64,000 bases of DNA from Hoylesella pleuritidis JCM 14110 (GCF_000613725.1 NZ_BAJN01000005.1:1-64000); one strand, 5' to 3'. Shown: positions 11,021-19,769, counted from the stretch's first letter. Numbers and translations are program-made. The notes: generated by a model not told the origin, from the sequence alone.

Positions 11021-11089
11021 TATTTTGTGATTTCGAGATTTTCGAAATCGTCCCTCGAGGTTGGTAGCTTCCTGCACCAACCTCTTTTA
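11021..11089 (+). ncRNA. Candidate small RNA of about 70 nt
   Basis: A consensus promoter (10983-11014) and an intrinsic terminator (11057-11088) bracket about 70 nt without a plausible ORF. Inside, TTCGAGATTTTCGAA (11031-11045) forms a first small hairpin before the terminator stem. The next gene, an ECF sigma factor, has its own consensus promoter at 11124-11155, so this looks like an independent transcript rather than its leader. Family unknown to me. Confidence 0.45.
11057..11088 (+). terminator. Intrinsic terminator of the candidate small RNA
   Basis: Perfect 9-bp stem GAGGTTGGT (11057-11065) with ACCAACCTC (11076-11084), followed by TTTT. Confidence 0.65.
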
Positions 11090-11123
11090 TCAATGTGAAG
11101 TTCTGGATATTTTTTGCTGAATA

Positions 11124-11155
11124 TTTGCACGAATCCACAAAATTCTCTATCTTTG
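11124..11155 (+). promoter_or_regulatory. Promoter of the ECF sigma factor gene
   Basis: TTTG at 11124-11127, exactly 20 bp, then TATCTTTG at 11148-11155. The start codon is about 80 nt downstream. Confidence 0.65.
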
Positions 11156-11234
11156 CAACAAATTTTAATGTTCCAAATACAATAAATTCGTAAAGCCTAT
11201 TGATAGAAATTTACTCAATCAAAACATTTAAAGG

Positions 11235-11831
11235 ATGAAAAATCTGATGGATATGACAGATGAGGAACTCGCTCTGTCGTATACAAATGGAAGCAATAGG
11301 GCTTTCGACATACTGCTGGAACGCAACCAGTCGAGGCTTTTTTCATATATCCTTTTCGTGGTTCGTGACCGCGAGCAGGCTAATGACCTCTTTCAGGAAA
11401 CTTTCGTGAAGATCATTACCAAGTTACAGGAGGGGAAATATACTACCACCGGTAAGTTCGGGGCGTGGATAATGCGAATCGCTCACAATGTGATAATGGA
11501 TTGGTATCGCAGTAAACGATCGGACAAAACCGTGGAACAGGGCAATGATAACGATTTATCTAAATTCAGTCCGGCAGATCTTCTTGACCTCAATGTTGAG
11601 AATCGTTATGTTAACGATCAAGTAATGAGTGATGTGAAGAAAATAATGAATCTGCTGCCGGCCACACAACGCGAGGTGGTTTTTATGCGATTCTATCAGG
11701 ATTTGTCGTTTAAAGAAATCGCAGAACTGACCAATGTCAGTATTAATACGGCACTCGGACGTATGCGTTATGCCATTCTGAATATGCGCAGAATAGCCAA
11801 AGCCCACAATGTAGTCTTGCAATTAGACTAA
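11235..11831 (+). CDS. RNA polymerase sigma-70 factor, ECF type
   Basis: 198-residue two-domain sigma factor that redirects RNA polymerase. Region 2 covers residues 20-90 (RDREQANDLFQETFVKI and FGAWIMRIAHNVIMDWYR). Region 4 covers residues 130-185, with a helix-turn-helix LSFKEIAELTNVSINTALGR that contacts the -35 region. No anti-sigma gene is adjacent, since the next gene, rpe, is convergent. Which promoters it serves cannot be told from here. Confidence 0.9.
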   Translation: MKNLMDMTDEELALSYTNGSNRAFDILLERNQSRLFSYILFVVRDREQANDLFQETFVKIITKLQEGKYTTTGKFGAWIMRIAHNVIMDWYRSKRSDKTVEQGNDNDLSKFSPADLLDLNVENRYVNDQVMSDVKKIMNLLPATQREVVFMRFYQDLSFKEIAELTNVSINTALGRMRYAILNMRRIAKAHNVVLQLD

Positions 11832-11836
11832 GGCCG

Positions 11837-12502
11837 TCATTTTTTCAGTTCTTTCAAATGACGGATGATGGCAAACGGATCTGCTGATTTGAAAATATAA
11901 CTGCCGCTGACCAAGATGTCTGTTCCTGCCTGTACCAGTCTCGGAGCTGTTTCTTCTTGTACACCTCCATCGACTTCGATAAGCGCCTTACTGCCTGATT
12001 TGGCAATCATTCGGCGCAGACATTCTATCTTACGGATGGTATTCTCTATGAACTTCTGCCCTCCGAATCCGGGATTCACACTCATCAGCATCACCATATC
12101 CACATCTCTAATAATATCTTCGAGAACACTCACAGGTGTAGACGGATTCAAGGTGACACCCGCTTTCATTCCAGCAGCATGGATTTCTTGTATCACACGG
12201 TGCAGATGTATACAGGTTTCGTAATGCACACTCATCATCATTGCACCCGTTTTAGCTGTCTGTTGAATATAATGTTCAGGATGAACGATCATAAAATGCA
12301 CGTCCAACGGTTTAGTACAAACTTTTGAAACAGCTTCCAAAACGGGGAAACCAAATGAGATATTGGGTACAAAGACGCCATCCATCACATCGAGATGCAA
12401 CCAGTCTGCCTCGCTTTTATTGATCATTTCTATTTCGCGCCCCAGTTCTAAAAAGTCAGCTGAAAGCAGCGAAGGGGATACTAATATACTCATTTTTGTC
12501 AA
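11837..12502 (-). CDS. rpe: Ribulose-phosphate 3-epimerase
   Basis: Interconverts ribulose 5-phosphate and xylulose 5-phosphate in the pentose phosphate pathway. The 221-residue TIM barrel shows VSPSLLSADF at the N-terminus, the metal/active-site stretch WLHLDVMDGVFVPN, the second histidine site VHFMIVHPE, MLMSVNPGFGGQ, and the phosphate-binding VDGGV and VSGSYIF. Coupled closely to the small gene upstream (4-bp gap). Ends 5 bp from the convergent sigma gene. Confidence 0.95.
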   Translation of the reverse strand: MTKMSILVSPSLLSADFLELGREIEMINKSEADWLHLDVMDGVFVPNISFGFPVLEAVSKVCTKPLDVHFMIVHPEHYIQQTAKTGAMMMSVHYETCIHLHRVIQEIHAAGMKAGVTLNPSTPVSVLEDIIRDVDMVMLMSVNPGFGGQKFIENTIRKIECLRRMIAKSGSKALIEVDGGVQEETAPRLVQAGTDILVSGSYIFKSADPFAIIRHLKELKK

Positions 12503-12506
12503 TTCT

Positions 12507-12632
12507 TTAATTCAGGCTGTACACTTCGGTTTTTCCGTTAATTCTAATCACACGATAACTGTATGCTAATTGTCGGATAAGACTTAACGTTTTCTCTGAC
12601 GGAAGGGCGGTTTCAGGTGTAAAAATAGTCAT
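12507..12632 (-). CDS. Small conserved-looking protein of unknown function
   Basis: 41 residues from the ATG at 12632 (MTIFTPETALPSEKTLSLIR...), ending 4 bp before the rpe start, which suggests translational coupling. The frame is open further upstream to 12701, but the internal ATG gives the more compact protein. The C-terminal half (YRVIRINGKTEVYSLN) looks like a short beta hairpin. No function assigned, and no Shine-Dalgarno is visible. Confidence 0.45.
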   Translation of the reverse strand: MTIFTPETALPSEKTLSLIRQLAYSYRVIRINGKTEVYSLN

Positions 12633-12745
12633 AGGCCAATGTTTTATTCGTAATTCTTTGTATCTATTTAACGATGATGTTGCACCTTTATTATATGGCA
12701 ATCAGAGAAAAAGAAGAAATCAGAAAGAAAAAGTAAAGAAGATGC

Positions 12746-12775
12746 TTGGTATTTAAAAGAAATGTTTTAACTTTG
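12746..12775 (+). promoter_or_regulatory. Promoter of the trpF-trpG leader
   Basis: TTG (12746-12748), 19 bp, TAACTTTG (12768-12775). The predicted start, near 12782, leaves a leader of about 97 nt that contains a hairpin and a short ORF. Confidence 0.6.
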
Positions 12776-12786
12776 CAGAAGTTTTA

Positions 12787-12882
12787 ATGAGAAGTCCAAA
12801 AGAAATAGTAAAACATTCGAAGAAGCCTGTCGTTTTGACGATGGGCTTCTTTCATTCAAACTCATTCAGCACACAACTATGA
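12787..12882 (+). CDS. Possible 31-residue leader ORF overlapping the trpF start
   Basis: ATG at 12787 opens MRSPKEIVKHSKKPVVLTMG..., 31 residues. Its TGA overlaps the trpF ATG as ATGA (12879-12882), a classic translational-coupling arrangement. There are no tryptophan codons, so it is not a classical Trp attenuator peptide. It spans the hairpin at 12821-12850. It may be a chance ORF. Confidence 0.3.
   Translation: MRSPKEIVKHSKKPVVLTMGFFHSNSFSTQL
12821..12856 (+). terminator. Terminator-like hairpin in the trpF leader (possible attenuator)
   Basis: AGAAGCCTGTCG (12821-12832) pairs with CGATGGGCTTCT (12839-12850) over 12 bp with two G-U pairs, and is followed by TTC-rich sequence. It lies between the promoter and trpF, so full termination here would silence trpF-trpG. 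Confidence 0.45.
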
Positions 12883-13592
12883 TTATTAAAGTATGTGGAA
12901 TGCGCAATTCTGAGAATATTCGCGCTGTGTCAACATTAGACATCGACCTGATAGGATTTATCTTTTACCCTAGAAATCCGCGCTTTGTGCGAATGATTCC
13001 GTCAGGTGCCGGCATTGTACCCGATTACAGTGAGGAACGGTTGAGGCGCGTTTCTCGTATCGGTGAAGAAGCTAATCTGAACGAGGGGAAGCCGTTGCAG
13101 CGTGTTGGTGTATTTGTCGATGATATGCCACAAAACATTATCACGCGAGTATATAATTACCAATTAGATTACATCCAGCTTCACGGAAACGAACCACGCA
13201 CCACGTGCGACAATCTTCGCAATACCCTTGATCCGGATATCCAACCTGGAATCAAAATCATCAAGACCATTCGTATACAAACAGAAAGCGATTTGGAAAA
13301 ATGTCGCGAATACGAAAACGTCGTAGATTTATTTCTCTTCGATACACGCAGTGAGACTTTGGACAAGAACGAAAGCTACTTCAATCCGTCACTTTTAACA
13401 CACTATAAAGGAAAGACACCTTTTCTTTTAAGTGGCAAAATCGGCCCTGATGAAGTCGAAACGATACGCAACTTTAAACATCCCAGATGCATAGGTATCA
13501 ATCTCAACAAGTATTTCGAGACTGCTCCTGCTATCAAGGATGTAGATAAATTGAGAAATTTCATCAATCAAATCAGGAATAAAAGAGAATGA
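12879..13592 (+). CDS. trpF: Phosphoribosylanthranilate isomerase
   Basis: Third step of tryptophan synthesis (Amadori isomerisation of phosphoribosylanthranilate). The 237-residue TIM barrel starts MIIKVCGMRNSENIRAV with the catalytic cysteine. VGVFVD and YIQLHGNE follow, and the second catalytic aspartate is in LFLFDTRSE. The C-terminus has LLSGKIGPDEV and GINLNKYFE (usually GLDVNSGVE). It is slightly longer than usual, through an insertion after the second strand. One base separates it from the glutamine amidotransferase gene. No other trp gene is in the window. Confidence 0.9.
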   Translation: MIIKVCGMRNSENIRAVSTLDIDLIGFIFYPRNPRFVRMIPSGAGIVPDYSEERLRRVSRIGEEANLNEGKPLQRVGVFVDDMPQNIITRVYNYQLDYIQLHGNEPRTTCDNLRNTLDPDIQPGIKIIKTIRIQTESDLEKCREYENVVDLFLFDTRSETLDKNESYFNPSLLTHYKGKTPFLLSGKIGPDEVETIRNFKHPRCIGINLNKYFETAPAIKDVDKLRNFINQIRNKRE

Positions 13593-13593
13593 G

Positions 13594-14157
13594 ATGAAGG
13601 TTATTATTATCGATAATTACGATTCCTTTACTTACAATCTCGCACATTTAGTGAAAGAACTCGGTGCTGATGTCACAGTTTGGTATAATGACTGCTTTAA
13701 ACTTTCACAAATCGCTGCGTTCGATAAAATCCTTCTTAGCCCCGGTCCAGGCCTTCCATCGGAAGCAGGTCTGCTTCTTGATGTCATACGAGTTTATGCC
13801 GATAGCAAATCAATTCTCGGAGTTTGCCTCGGTCACCAAGCCATTGCCGAAGTATATGGTGGCGGCCTTTTGAATCTCCCTAATGTCTATCATGGTATAG
13901 CAAGTATGGGTACACAGTTAGGAAACGACCCCATTTTTACTGGTCTTCCGGAACAAATCACAATGGGGCGTTACCATAGTTGGGTGGTAAATCGTGCAGA
14001 TTTTCCTGGTGTTCTCGATATTACCGCTCTTAGCAACGACGGCCAAATAATGGGGCTTAAACATAAACATTATGACCTCCATGGTATTCAATTCCACCCC
14101 GAAAGTATTCTTACGCCACAAGGGCGTGTGATTATTCGGAATTGGTTAGAAATATAA
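13594..14157 (+). CDS. Glutamine amidotransferase component of anthranilate or aminodeoxychorismate synthase (TrpG/PabA)
   Basis: Class I glutaminase subunit that hands ammonia to a chorismate-using partner. 187 residues with IDNYDSFTYNL at the start, the nucleophile cysteine in GVCLGHQAI (about residue 77), and the catalytic His-Glu pair in IQFHPES (about residue 168). The partner TrpE or PabB is absent from the window. trpF next door favours the tryptophan pathway, but TrpG and PabA cannot be separated by motif. Confidence 0.88.
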   Translation: MKVIIIDNYDSFTYNLAHLVKELGADVTVWYNDCFKLSQIAAFDKILLSPGPGLPSEAGLLLDVIRVYADSKSILGVCLGHQAIAEVYGGGLLNLPNVYHGIASMGTQLGNDPIFTGLPEQITMGRYHSWVVNRADFPGVLDITALSNDGQIMGLKHKHYDLHGIQFHPESILTPQGRVIIRNWLEI

Positions 14158-14253
14158 TATCCAATCATATTTATCTTGTCAATATCTATTTCTATGAATG
14201 TATTCTGCCACTAACGAATAGAGAACAACTCAAAAATGATATTGTTGAAAACT

Positions 14254-14292
14254 AAATACCCGAGAACGACCGTTGTCTGCTCTCGGGTATTC
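14254..14292. terminator. Bidirectional terminator between trpG and rny
   Basis: AATACCCGAGA (14255-14265) pairs with TCTCGGGTATT (14281-14291). It serves converging transcripts. Confidence 0.75.
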
Positions 14293-14361
14293 TTATCACT
14301 CTTTTAAAACTAAATCTATTCTGCTATCCAATGATTTTAGAATAAAAATCAAACGGCCATT

Positions 14362-15900
14362 CTATTTTGCATAAGCTACAGAGCGAGTCTCACGAATGAC
14401 GGTGATTTTAACCTGTCCCGGGTAAGTCATCTCATTCTGAATTTTCGTAGCTATTTCGCTGCTCAACTTCTCAGACTCAGCATCATCCATCTTATCTGCC
14501 CCTACAATGACACGTAATTCACGGCCGGCCTGAATGGCATAAGTCTTTGTTACGCCGGGATAACTCATTGCAATAGCCTCTAAATCATTGAGACGCTTGA
14601 TATAAGCTTCTACTATTTCACGACGCGCACCGGGTCGAGCGCCTGAAATAGCATCGCAAACCTGAACGATAGGAGCCAAAAGTGTGTTCATCTCCACTTC
14701 ATCGTGATGGGCTGCAATGGCGTTACAAATATCGGGCTTTTCCTTATATTTCTCTGCGATCTTAGCTCCGTAAAGTGCGTGCGGCAGTTCGCTCTCCTCA
14801 TCGGGAACCTTACCGATATCGTGCAAAAGCCCTGCACGCTTGGCTTTTTTCGGATTCAAGCCCAACTCCGAAGCCATTACAGCACAGAGGTTGGCTGTTT
14901 CACGCGCGTGCTGCAATAGATTCTGACCGTAAGACGAACGGTATTTCATCTTTCCTACAATACGAATCAGCTCCGGGTGAAGACCGTGAATACCCAGGTC
15001 AATGGCTGTTCGCTTGCCGGTTTCAATAATCTCGTTATCTAATTGCTTCTTAACTTTGGCCACAACTTCCTCAATACGCGCGGGATGAATGCGCCCATCA
15101 GCCACCAACTGGTGTAGAGCCAGACGGCAAACCTCACGACGTACAGGGTCAAAAGCTGAAATAACGATAGCTTCGGGCGTGTCGTCTACCACGATTTCGA
15201 CACCGGTAGCAGCTTCAAGTGCGCGGATATTGCGCCCCTCACGACCGATAATACGACCTTTCACTTCATCATTATCGATATGGAACACACTGACCGAATT
15301 CTCAATGGCTGTCTCCGTAGCTACGCGCTGTATGGTTTGAATAACAATTTTTTTAGCCTGCGCATTGGCATTAAGTTTCGCCTCATCCATAATCTCATTG
15401 ATATAGCTGGCGGCATCAGTGCGTGCCTCGTCTTTCAAACTCTCAACAAGCCGACTCTTAGCCTCTTCCGCACTGAGTCCTGACATCTCTTCCAGTTTAG
15501 CGCGTTCCTGACTCTGCATCTTCTCCAGCTCTTCTTGCTTAATGCTGAGCAACTTCTTTTCGTTATCTATACGTTGTTGATTTTGCTCAACTTCCTGCTT
15601 TCGCTTTGCCAATTCTTCTTGACGCTGATTCAAAGAAATCTCACGCTGTTTAAGTTTGTTCTCACCTTGCTGAATCTTTTGGTTACGCAACTGGACCTCT
15701 TTTTCAAGTTCGCTCTTCTTATTGAGGAACTTTTCTTTCACCTCCAACAGTTTCTTTTCTTTCACGACATCAGCTTCTTTCGTGGCTGCATCTATCATTT
15801 CATTATACTTTCCCTTGATCACATAACGAAAAACAGCGTAACCTGCCAATCCACCGACGATGAATGACACGGCTGCAATAATTATTGTTGCTACAATCAT
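14362..15900 (-). CDS. rny: Ribonuclease Y
   Basis: Membrane-anchored endoribonuclease that starts mRNA decay. N-terminal helix ([19 protein letters not shown]), a long charged coiled coil (residues 35-150), the KH RNA-binding domain with [15 protein letters not shown] (about 213), and the HD catalytic domain with [12 protein letters not shown] (about 358). 512 residues, normal length. An RNase E/G family member is also present at 21.8 kb, so both decay systems coexist here. Confidence 0.95.
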   Translation of the reverse strand: MIVATIIIAAVSFIVGGLAGYAVFRYVIKGKYNEMIDAATKEADVVKEKKLLEVKEKFLNKKSELEKEVQLRNQKIQQGENKLKQREISLNQRQEELAKRKQEVEQNQQRIDNEKKLLSIKQEELEKMQSQERAKLEEMSGLSAEEAKSRLVESLKDEARTDAASYINEIMDEAKLNANAQAKKIVIQTIQRVATETAIENSVSVFHIDNDEVKGRIIGREGRNIRALEAATGVEIVVDDTPEAIVISAFDPVRREVCRLALHQLVADGRIHPARIEEVVAKVKKQLDNEIIETGKRTAIDLGIHGLHPELIRIVGKMKYRSSYGQNLLQHARETANLCAVMASELGLNPKKAKRAGLLHDIGKVPDEESELPHALYGAKIAEKYKEKPDICNAIAAHHDEVEMNTLLAPIVQVCDAISGARPGARREIVEAYIKRLNDLEAIAMSYPGVTKTYAIQAGRELRVIVGADKMDDAESEKLSSEIATKIQNEMTYPGQVKITVIRETRSVAYAK

Positions 15901-15970
15901 AATATTTATTTTGTAATATTCTTTTATCCATTCACATCCCGACAGTCTGTAAAAGATTTCTCAAAAAACA

Positions 15971-16273
15971 TCAATCTTTCAGAGCATCTTCGATTTCAGA
16001 AGTCAACTTCACGAGAATATTACTGTATGGAGCAGTATCATTGCGTCCTGATTCCTGCTCAAACCTGAGTGCTATTTCAATGAGAGCCATATACAACAAT
16101 TCCTTATCGCTCCTGCGTCCTTTAAAATGCACGGCGTAAGCATTGATTGTATCCGTAATAAGTTTAGCCGCATTGCGATAATCTTCTTCATCCTCACGCG
16201 CGATAGTCACGGGAATATCGGTATCGTAAATGTGCAATCTTATATTGAGTTTGTCTCTGTTGTCTTCTGTCAT
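15971..16273 (-). CDS. zapA: Cell division protein ZapA-like
   Basis: Small Z-ring-associated protein. From the ATG at 16273 it has about 100 residues: MTEDNRDKLNIRLHIYDTDI, then DYRNAAKLITDTINAYAV and a helical C-terminus (DKELLYMALIEIALRFE). A longer frame to 16309 would overlap the upstream coiled-coil gene by 28 bp. The shorter start leaves an 8-bp gap. Its neighbour encodes a coiled-coil protein, a common pairing in Bacteroidetes. Confidence 0.8.
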   Translation of the reverse strand: MTEDNRDKLNIRLHIYDTDIPVTIAREDEEDYRNAAKLITDTINAYAVHFKGRRSDKELLYMALIEIALRFEQESGRNDTAPYSNILVKLTSEIEDALKD

Positions 16274-16281
16274 CGCTCCTG

Positions 16282-16575
16282 CTATTTGTCGTTCAGTAGC
16301 GTTATACACTTATCCACATCCCTTATCAGCTTACTCAATCGCTTCCGAGCTGACTCCATATCAACATCCGTTATCTCGATCATTTTAGCCATTTTCAAAG
16401 CATTATAATCATTTCTTGCCTGAGTCAACTGACATTCCAACTGCTTGATCTTTCCTTCGCACTCATCCACCAACTCATATAACGCATCATTCTCCTGCTT
16501 AATCTCTTTGTATTGAAGAATCATCTGTCGAATGCGAGTGGTAAATTGTGTCAAGGTTTTCTCATCAGCGGTCAT
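16282..16575 (-). CDS. Coiled-coil protein upstream of zapA (ZapB-like by context)
   Basis: 97 residues from ATG 16575, almost entirely heptad-like helix (IRQMILQYKEIKQENDALYE...). The earlier ATG at 16596 would lie upstream of the predicted transcript start (promoter 16594-16625), so it is not used here. A role with ZapA at the division ring is inferred only from adjacency and the coiled coil. Confidence 0.7.
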   Translation of the reverse strand: MTADEKTLTQFTTRIRQMILQYKEIKQENDALYELVDECEGKIKQLECQLTQARNDYNALKMAKMIEITDVDMESARKRLSKLIRDVDKCITLLNDK

Positions 16576-16593
16576 AGATGTACAATTTGTCTG

Positions 16594-16625
16594 CAAATTT
16601 AGTCCAATTAGTTTAAAGTTCCAAA
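16594..16625 (-). promoter_or_regulatory. Promoter of the coiled-coil gene, zapA and probably rny
   Basis: On the minus strand TTTG (16625-16622), 20 bp, TAAATTTG (16601-16594). Full consensus match. Confidence 0.65.
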
Positions 16626-16675
16626 AGAATCGAAAGATATTTTAGCAAAGCTATACCAATCAGACCAGAATTCAT

Positions 16676-17316
16676 TTATTTCTTGCCCATTTGATTATTA
16701 TTCGATGCCCGCGGCTCTTTCTTAGCCAACATCACCACCTGAAAAACAAAATCGGTAATCCACTTTTGACTGAATCCTAATCGCTTATCATATTGCCGGA
16801 TATTCACCACTGTTTTCATTACACCGGCATCCGTATAGTCGTTCTTTGCAAAGATGTCGTGCACAGTCTTCTCCGTCATTGAGTAAATTGCCTTCTTAAA
16901 AAGAGATGGCATACGCAATTTGAATTTCATCAGATTACCCATCAGCATCATCAAATCCTGTGTGAAGCCTTGGAATTGAATCAAATAAACCTGCACATCT
17001 TGTATCTTATGACAATTCTTTCGTATACTTTGATCAATCTCTTTGAAAAAATTGTCATCGCTTCGATACAATTCTTTCAGCATCTTTCGACACTGTGCCT
17101 TTTCACCTACACCCAACTTATTGTTTTGGTCGGTACGTGCAACGTAGATTTAAACATTCGCAAATCAGGTAACATCGCCAAATTTGTAATCCCTAAATTG
17201 GCAGCCAACGAGGCTTGAAAGTATACCCTGACCAACGTCATATAGTCTTCCATTCCCCCGATCTTGCCCGCCTTATTTCTATTTCCGAATAAATTAGAAA
17301 GTAATCCCATTCTCAA
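16676..17316 (-). CDS. Uncharacterised Bacteroidetes protein, interrupted by a one-base frameshift
   Basis: N-terminal piece (17316 to about 17125) reads MGLLSNLFGNRNKAGKIGG..., then YMTLVRVYFQASLAANLGIT. The C-terminal piece continues in the next frame as NNKLGVGEKAQCRKMLKELY, with FQGFTQDLMMLMGNLMKFKL and a basic end. The join falls at the run 17124-17127 (AAAA on the minus strand), where one A seems to be missing. Restored length is 213 residues. It is soluble, with no signal peptide. I recognise the pattern from other Bacteroidetes but know no function. Confidence 0.65.
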
Positions 17317-17389
17317 TATATCTAAAATATGTAAATATATACAACAAAAGTTATCATCAACAAACGCATTCCATTACGTTCTACGAATG

Positions 17390-17420
17390 CAAAAATACAA
17401 TTTTTTATCAAATCTACAAA
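17390..17420 (-). promoter_or_regulatory. Promoter of the gene at 16676-17316
   Basis: TTTG (17420-17417), 19 bp, TATTTTTG (17397-17390) on the minus strand. Confidence 0.55.
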
Positions 17421-17490
17421 ACAAAATTCGAGGAAAATATGCAAAACCGTAAATGCACGGATTCTTCTTGCATTATTCAATTGAATTTAT

Positions 17491-17498
17491 TAAATTTG
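17491..17498 (+). promoter_or_regulatory. -7 element for the UpxY-like gene
   Basis: TAAATTTG, with TTG 20 bp upstream at 17468-17470. The ATG at 17524 lies about 20 nt after the predicted start site. Confidence 0.55.
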
Positions 17499-17523
17499 CA
17501 TTTCAAGAACAGAGAACTTGTAT

Positions 17524-18132
17524 ATGAATTGCAATTTACAAAAAATTCAAGAAGGGTCAGAACAAGACTCTATAAAAACTACAATGTGTGAAGAACAGGA
17601 AAGCACCAAGAGTCAATATCCGTGGTATGCTGTTCGAATATTTTCATCTAAACAAAAAGAAGTCGTTGACTATTTCCAACAGAAAGGAATAGAATGTTTT
17701 GTACCGATGGAATACATTTGGGTTATCGACAAAGAGGAGCATAAACGACACGTTTTGAAACCCGTTGTCCGTAATCTCGCCTTTATTGAAAAATCAATCA
17801 CAGAGCAAGAAATCCGTAAAATAGTCCGTGAAACTCATCATAAGATCGCTATCATACGTAAGGATAGAGAGCACCAAGATTATTATGAGATTCCGGCCAA
17901 ACAGATGAATGAATTTCGCCTGATGTGTAATCCAGAATTGGAAATGCGTAAATACATCAGCGGAGATGAAGCAAAGCTGAAAGTAGGAAGTCCAGTCACT
18001 GTTAAATATGGTCCATTAAAGGGATTAAACGGTAAACTTGTACGACAAAGCAAGAAGTATTATCTGTTGAAAGAAGTACCCGGAGTAGGTGTAATGATTA
18101 AGGTAAGTCGTTGGTGTTGTCAGGCTTTGTAA
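17524..18132 (+). CDS. NusG-family transcription antiterminator, UpxY type
   Basis: A NusG N-terminal domain from about residue 32 (YPWYAVRIFSSKQKEVVDYF; ECFVPMEY) and a KOW domain at the end (LKVGSPVTVKYGPLKGLNGK). In Bacteroides, UpxY proteins let polymerase read through the leader of a capsule operon encoded directly downstream. Here it stands alone, followed by a terminator and the convergent pyk gene; the only polysaccharide genes are 28-45 kb away. I start at ATG 17524, because the TTG at 17518 is weaker. Confidence 0.8.
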   Translation: MNCNLQKIQEGSEQDSIKTTMCEEQESTKSQYPWYAVRIFSSKQKEVVDYFQQKGIECFVPMEYIWVIDKEEHKRHVLKPVVRNLAFIEKSITEQEIRKIVRETHHKIAIIRKDREHQDYYEIPAKQMNEFRLMCNPELEMRKYISGDEAKLKVGSPVTVKYGPLKGLNGKLVRQSKKYYLLKEVPGVGVMIKVSRWCCQAL

Positions 18133-18224
18133 TAAAAATAAGGAGAATTTCGATGCCGATAAACAATTTTTTCCGTATCTGAATAATACTGAATATTTGC
18201 TTATACTTAAAAAGAAAACAAATC

Positions 18225-18259
18225 AAAAGCGCCGAATCAAAATCAGATTCAGCGCTTTT
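18225..18259. terminator. Bidirectional terminator between the UpxY gene and pyk
   Basis: AAAAGCGC (18225-18232) with GCGCTTTT (18252-18259), extended by GAATC (18234-18238) with GATTC (18246-18250). Confidence 0.75.
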
Positions 18260-18291
18260 AATAAATTGTTTCGTTACAAACAGATGAGCGG

Positions 18292-19740
18292 TCAACGTTC
18301 TACGTGCTGCGGAAGATGGAACTCATACGACTTATCGAACACCTGACGAACACGATTGATTTCAACAAACGTAGTGCCGCCACGCTCTCCGAAGCTACCG
18401 CTTAAATACGCAATCTTATCATCGAGCGTGATATATCCCTTCTGACGAAGCATCCGGATCGCTGCAGTAAACATATACTCAGCACTCTGATGCTCCTTTT
18501 GATAGATGGGAATGATGCCGTAACTAAGATTGAGCCAACGTTGCGTCTTTTCCTTATAACAAATGGCAAGTACGGGGGTTGGTCCGCGAAAGGCTGCGAT
18601 ATTGCGCGCCGTCTCACCCGTTTCGCTATCGGTGATGATGCCGGCAACACCCAACCGGCGCGTGGAATCAATCGCTGAATAAGCCAAAAACTCTTTCTGC
18701 GTGCAGTTGTCATTTAAGACGATGTCGTAATCTCTGATTCCGAATCGGTCCTTTTCTGCCTGTTCGGCCACTGCAGCCATCGTTTCCACAGCCTCGACGG
18801 GATATTTTCCGCTGGCGGTTTCGCCACTCAACATCAGTGCATCGGTATTAGAGTAAATGGCATTGGCGATATCCGTCACCTCAGCTCGTGTGGGACGAGG
18901 GTTATTAATCATCGTGTGCAGCATCTGGGTAGCCACAATCACAGGCTTCTTCTTCATCACACACTTGCGAATAATCTGCCTTTGAATACCTGGAATCTTC
19001 TCTATTGGCACTTCAATTCCTAAGTCGCCGCGCGCAATCATAATGCCATATGAAGCATCGATAATCTCGTCTATGTTGTCTACTCCCTCCTGATTCTCTA
19101 TCTTCGATATGATTTTAATGTCACTTCCGTGCGCATCGAGAATATCTTGTACAGCCTTGACATCGGCCGCATTACGTACGAACGAGTGAGCAATAAAGTC
19201 GATATCTTCTTCGATTGCAAGTAAAATATTGTGCCGATCTTTCTCAGTGAGCGCCGGAAGGTCAATATGTTCGCCTGGAACATTCACGCTTTTGTGAGCA
19301 CCTAACACACCGTCGTTCTCCACACGAGCTATCAACATCGGACCTTCAACACCGATCACTTTCATATCCAAAGCTCCATCGTCGAAGAGCAAATCGTCGC
19401 CCACCTTGACATCTTTTGCTATGTCAACGTAAGAAACATTGATGATATCGTGCGAAGTCTCCATTTCGGGCCGCCCGAAGATTTTAATTGTCTCACCGGT
19501 CTTATACGGAATGGGGGCAGCAACACCAGTCGTACGAACCTCAGGGCCTTTCGTATCGATCAGAATGCCGATATGCGGTGAGACAGCCCGCACATTACGG
19601 ATAATCTTCCGAATGCCATCAGGAGTGGCGTGGGCCGTATTCATCCGCACGACATTCATCCCGGCGAAGAACAATTTGCGGATAAAGTCTTGCTCACACT
19701 TTAAATCACTGATGGAACATACTATTTTCGTTTGTTTCAT
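18292..19740 (-). CDS. pyk: Pyruvate kinase
   Basis: Final ATP-forming step of glycolysis (phosphoenolpyruvate to pyruvate). 482 residues: MKQTKIVCSISDLKCEQDFI, MNTAHA (usually MNFSHG), the catalytic/metal stretch IISKIENQEGVDNIDEII, MIARGDLGIEVPIEKIP, VIVATQMLHTMINNPRPTRAE, and the C-domain SDTETGETARNIAAFR-like region. Monocistronic, with its own promoter and terminator. Confidence 0.95.
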   Translation of the reverse strand: MKQTKIVCSISDLKCEQDFIRKLFFAGMNVVRMNTAHATPDGIRKIIRNVRAVSPHIGILIDTKGPEVRTTGVAAPIPYKTGETIKIFGRPEMETSHDIINVSYVDIAKDVKVGDDLLFDDGALDMKVIGVEGPMLIARVENDGVLGAHKSVNVPGEHIDLPALTEKDRHNILLAIEEDIDFIAHSFVRNAADVKAVQDILDAHGSDIKIISKIENQEGVDNIDEIIDASYGIMIARGDLGIEVPIEKIPGIQRQIIRKCVMKKKPVIVATQMLHTMINNPRPTRAEVTDIANAIYSNTDALMLSGETASGKYPVEAVETMAAVAEQAEKDRFGIRDYDIVLNDNCTQKEFLAYSAIDSTRRLGVAGIITDSETGETARNIAAFRGPTPVLAICYKEKTQRWLNLSYGIIPIYQKEHQSAEYMFTAAIRMLRQKGYITLDDKIAYLSGSFGERGGTTFVEINRVRQVFDKSYEFHLPQHVER

Positions 19741-19769
19741 ATTGATGCAAATTTAATTTTAATTTCCTG

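Noticed and set aside
12787..12878. Classical tryptophan attenuator
   Set aside because: The leader ORF has no Trp codons, and only one hairpin is seen.
15901..15970. 6S RNA next to zapA, as in Enterobacteria
   Set aside because: The gap is only 70 bp and shows no suitable structure.
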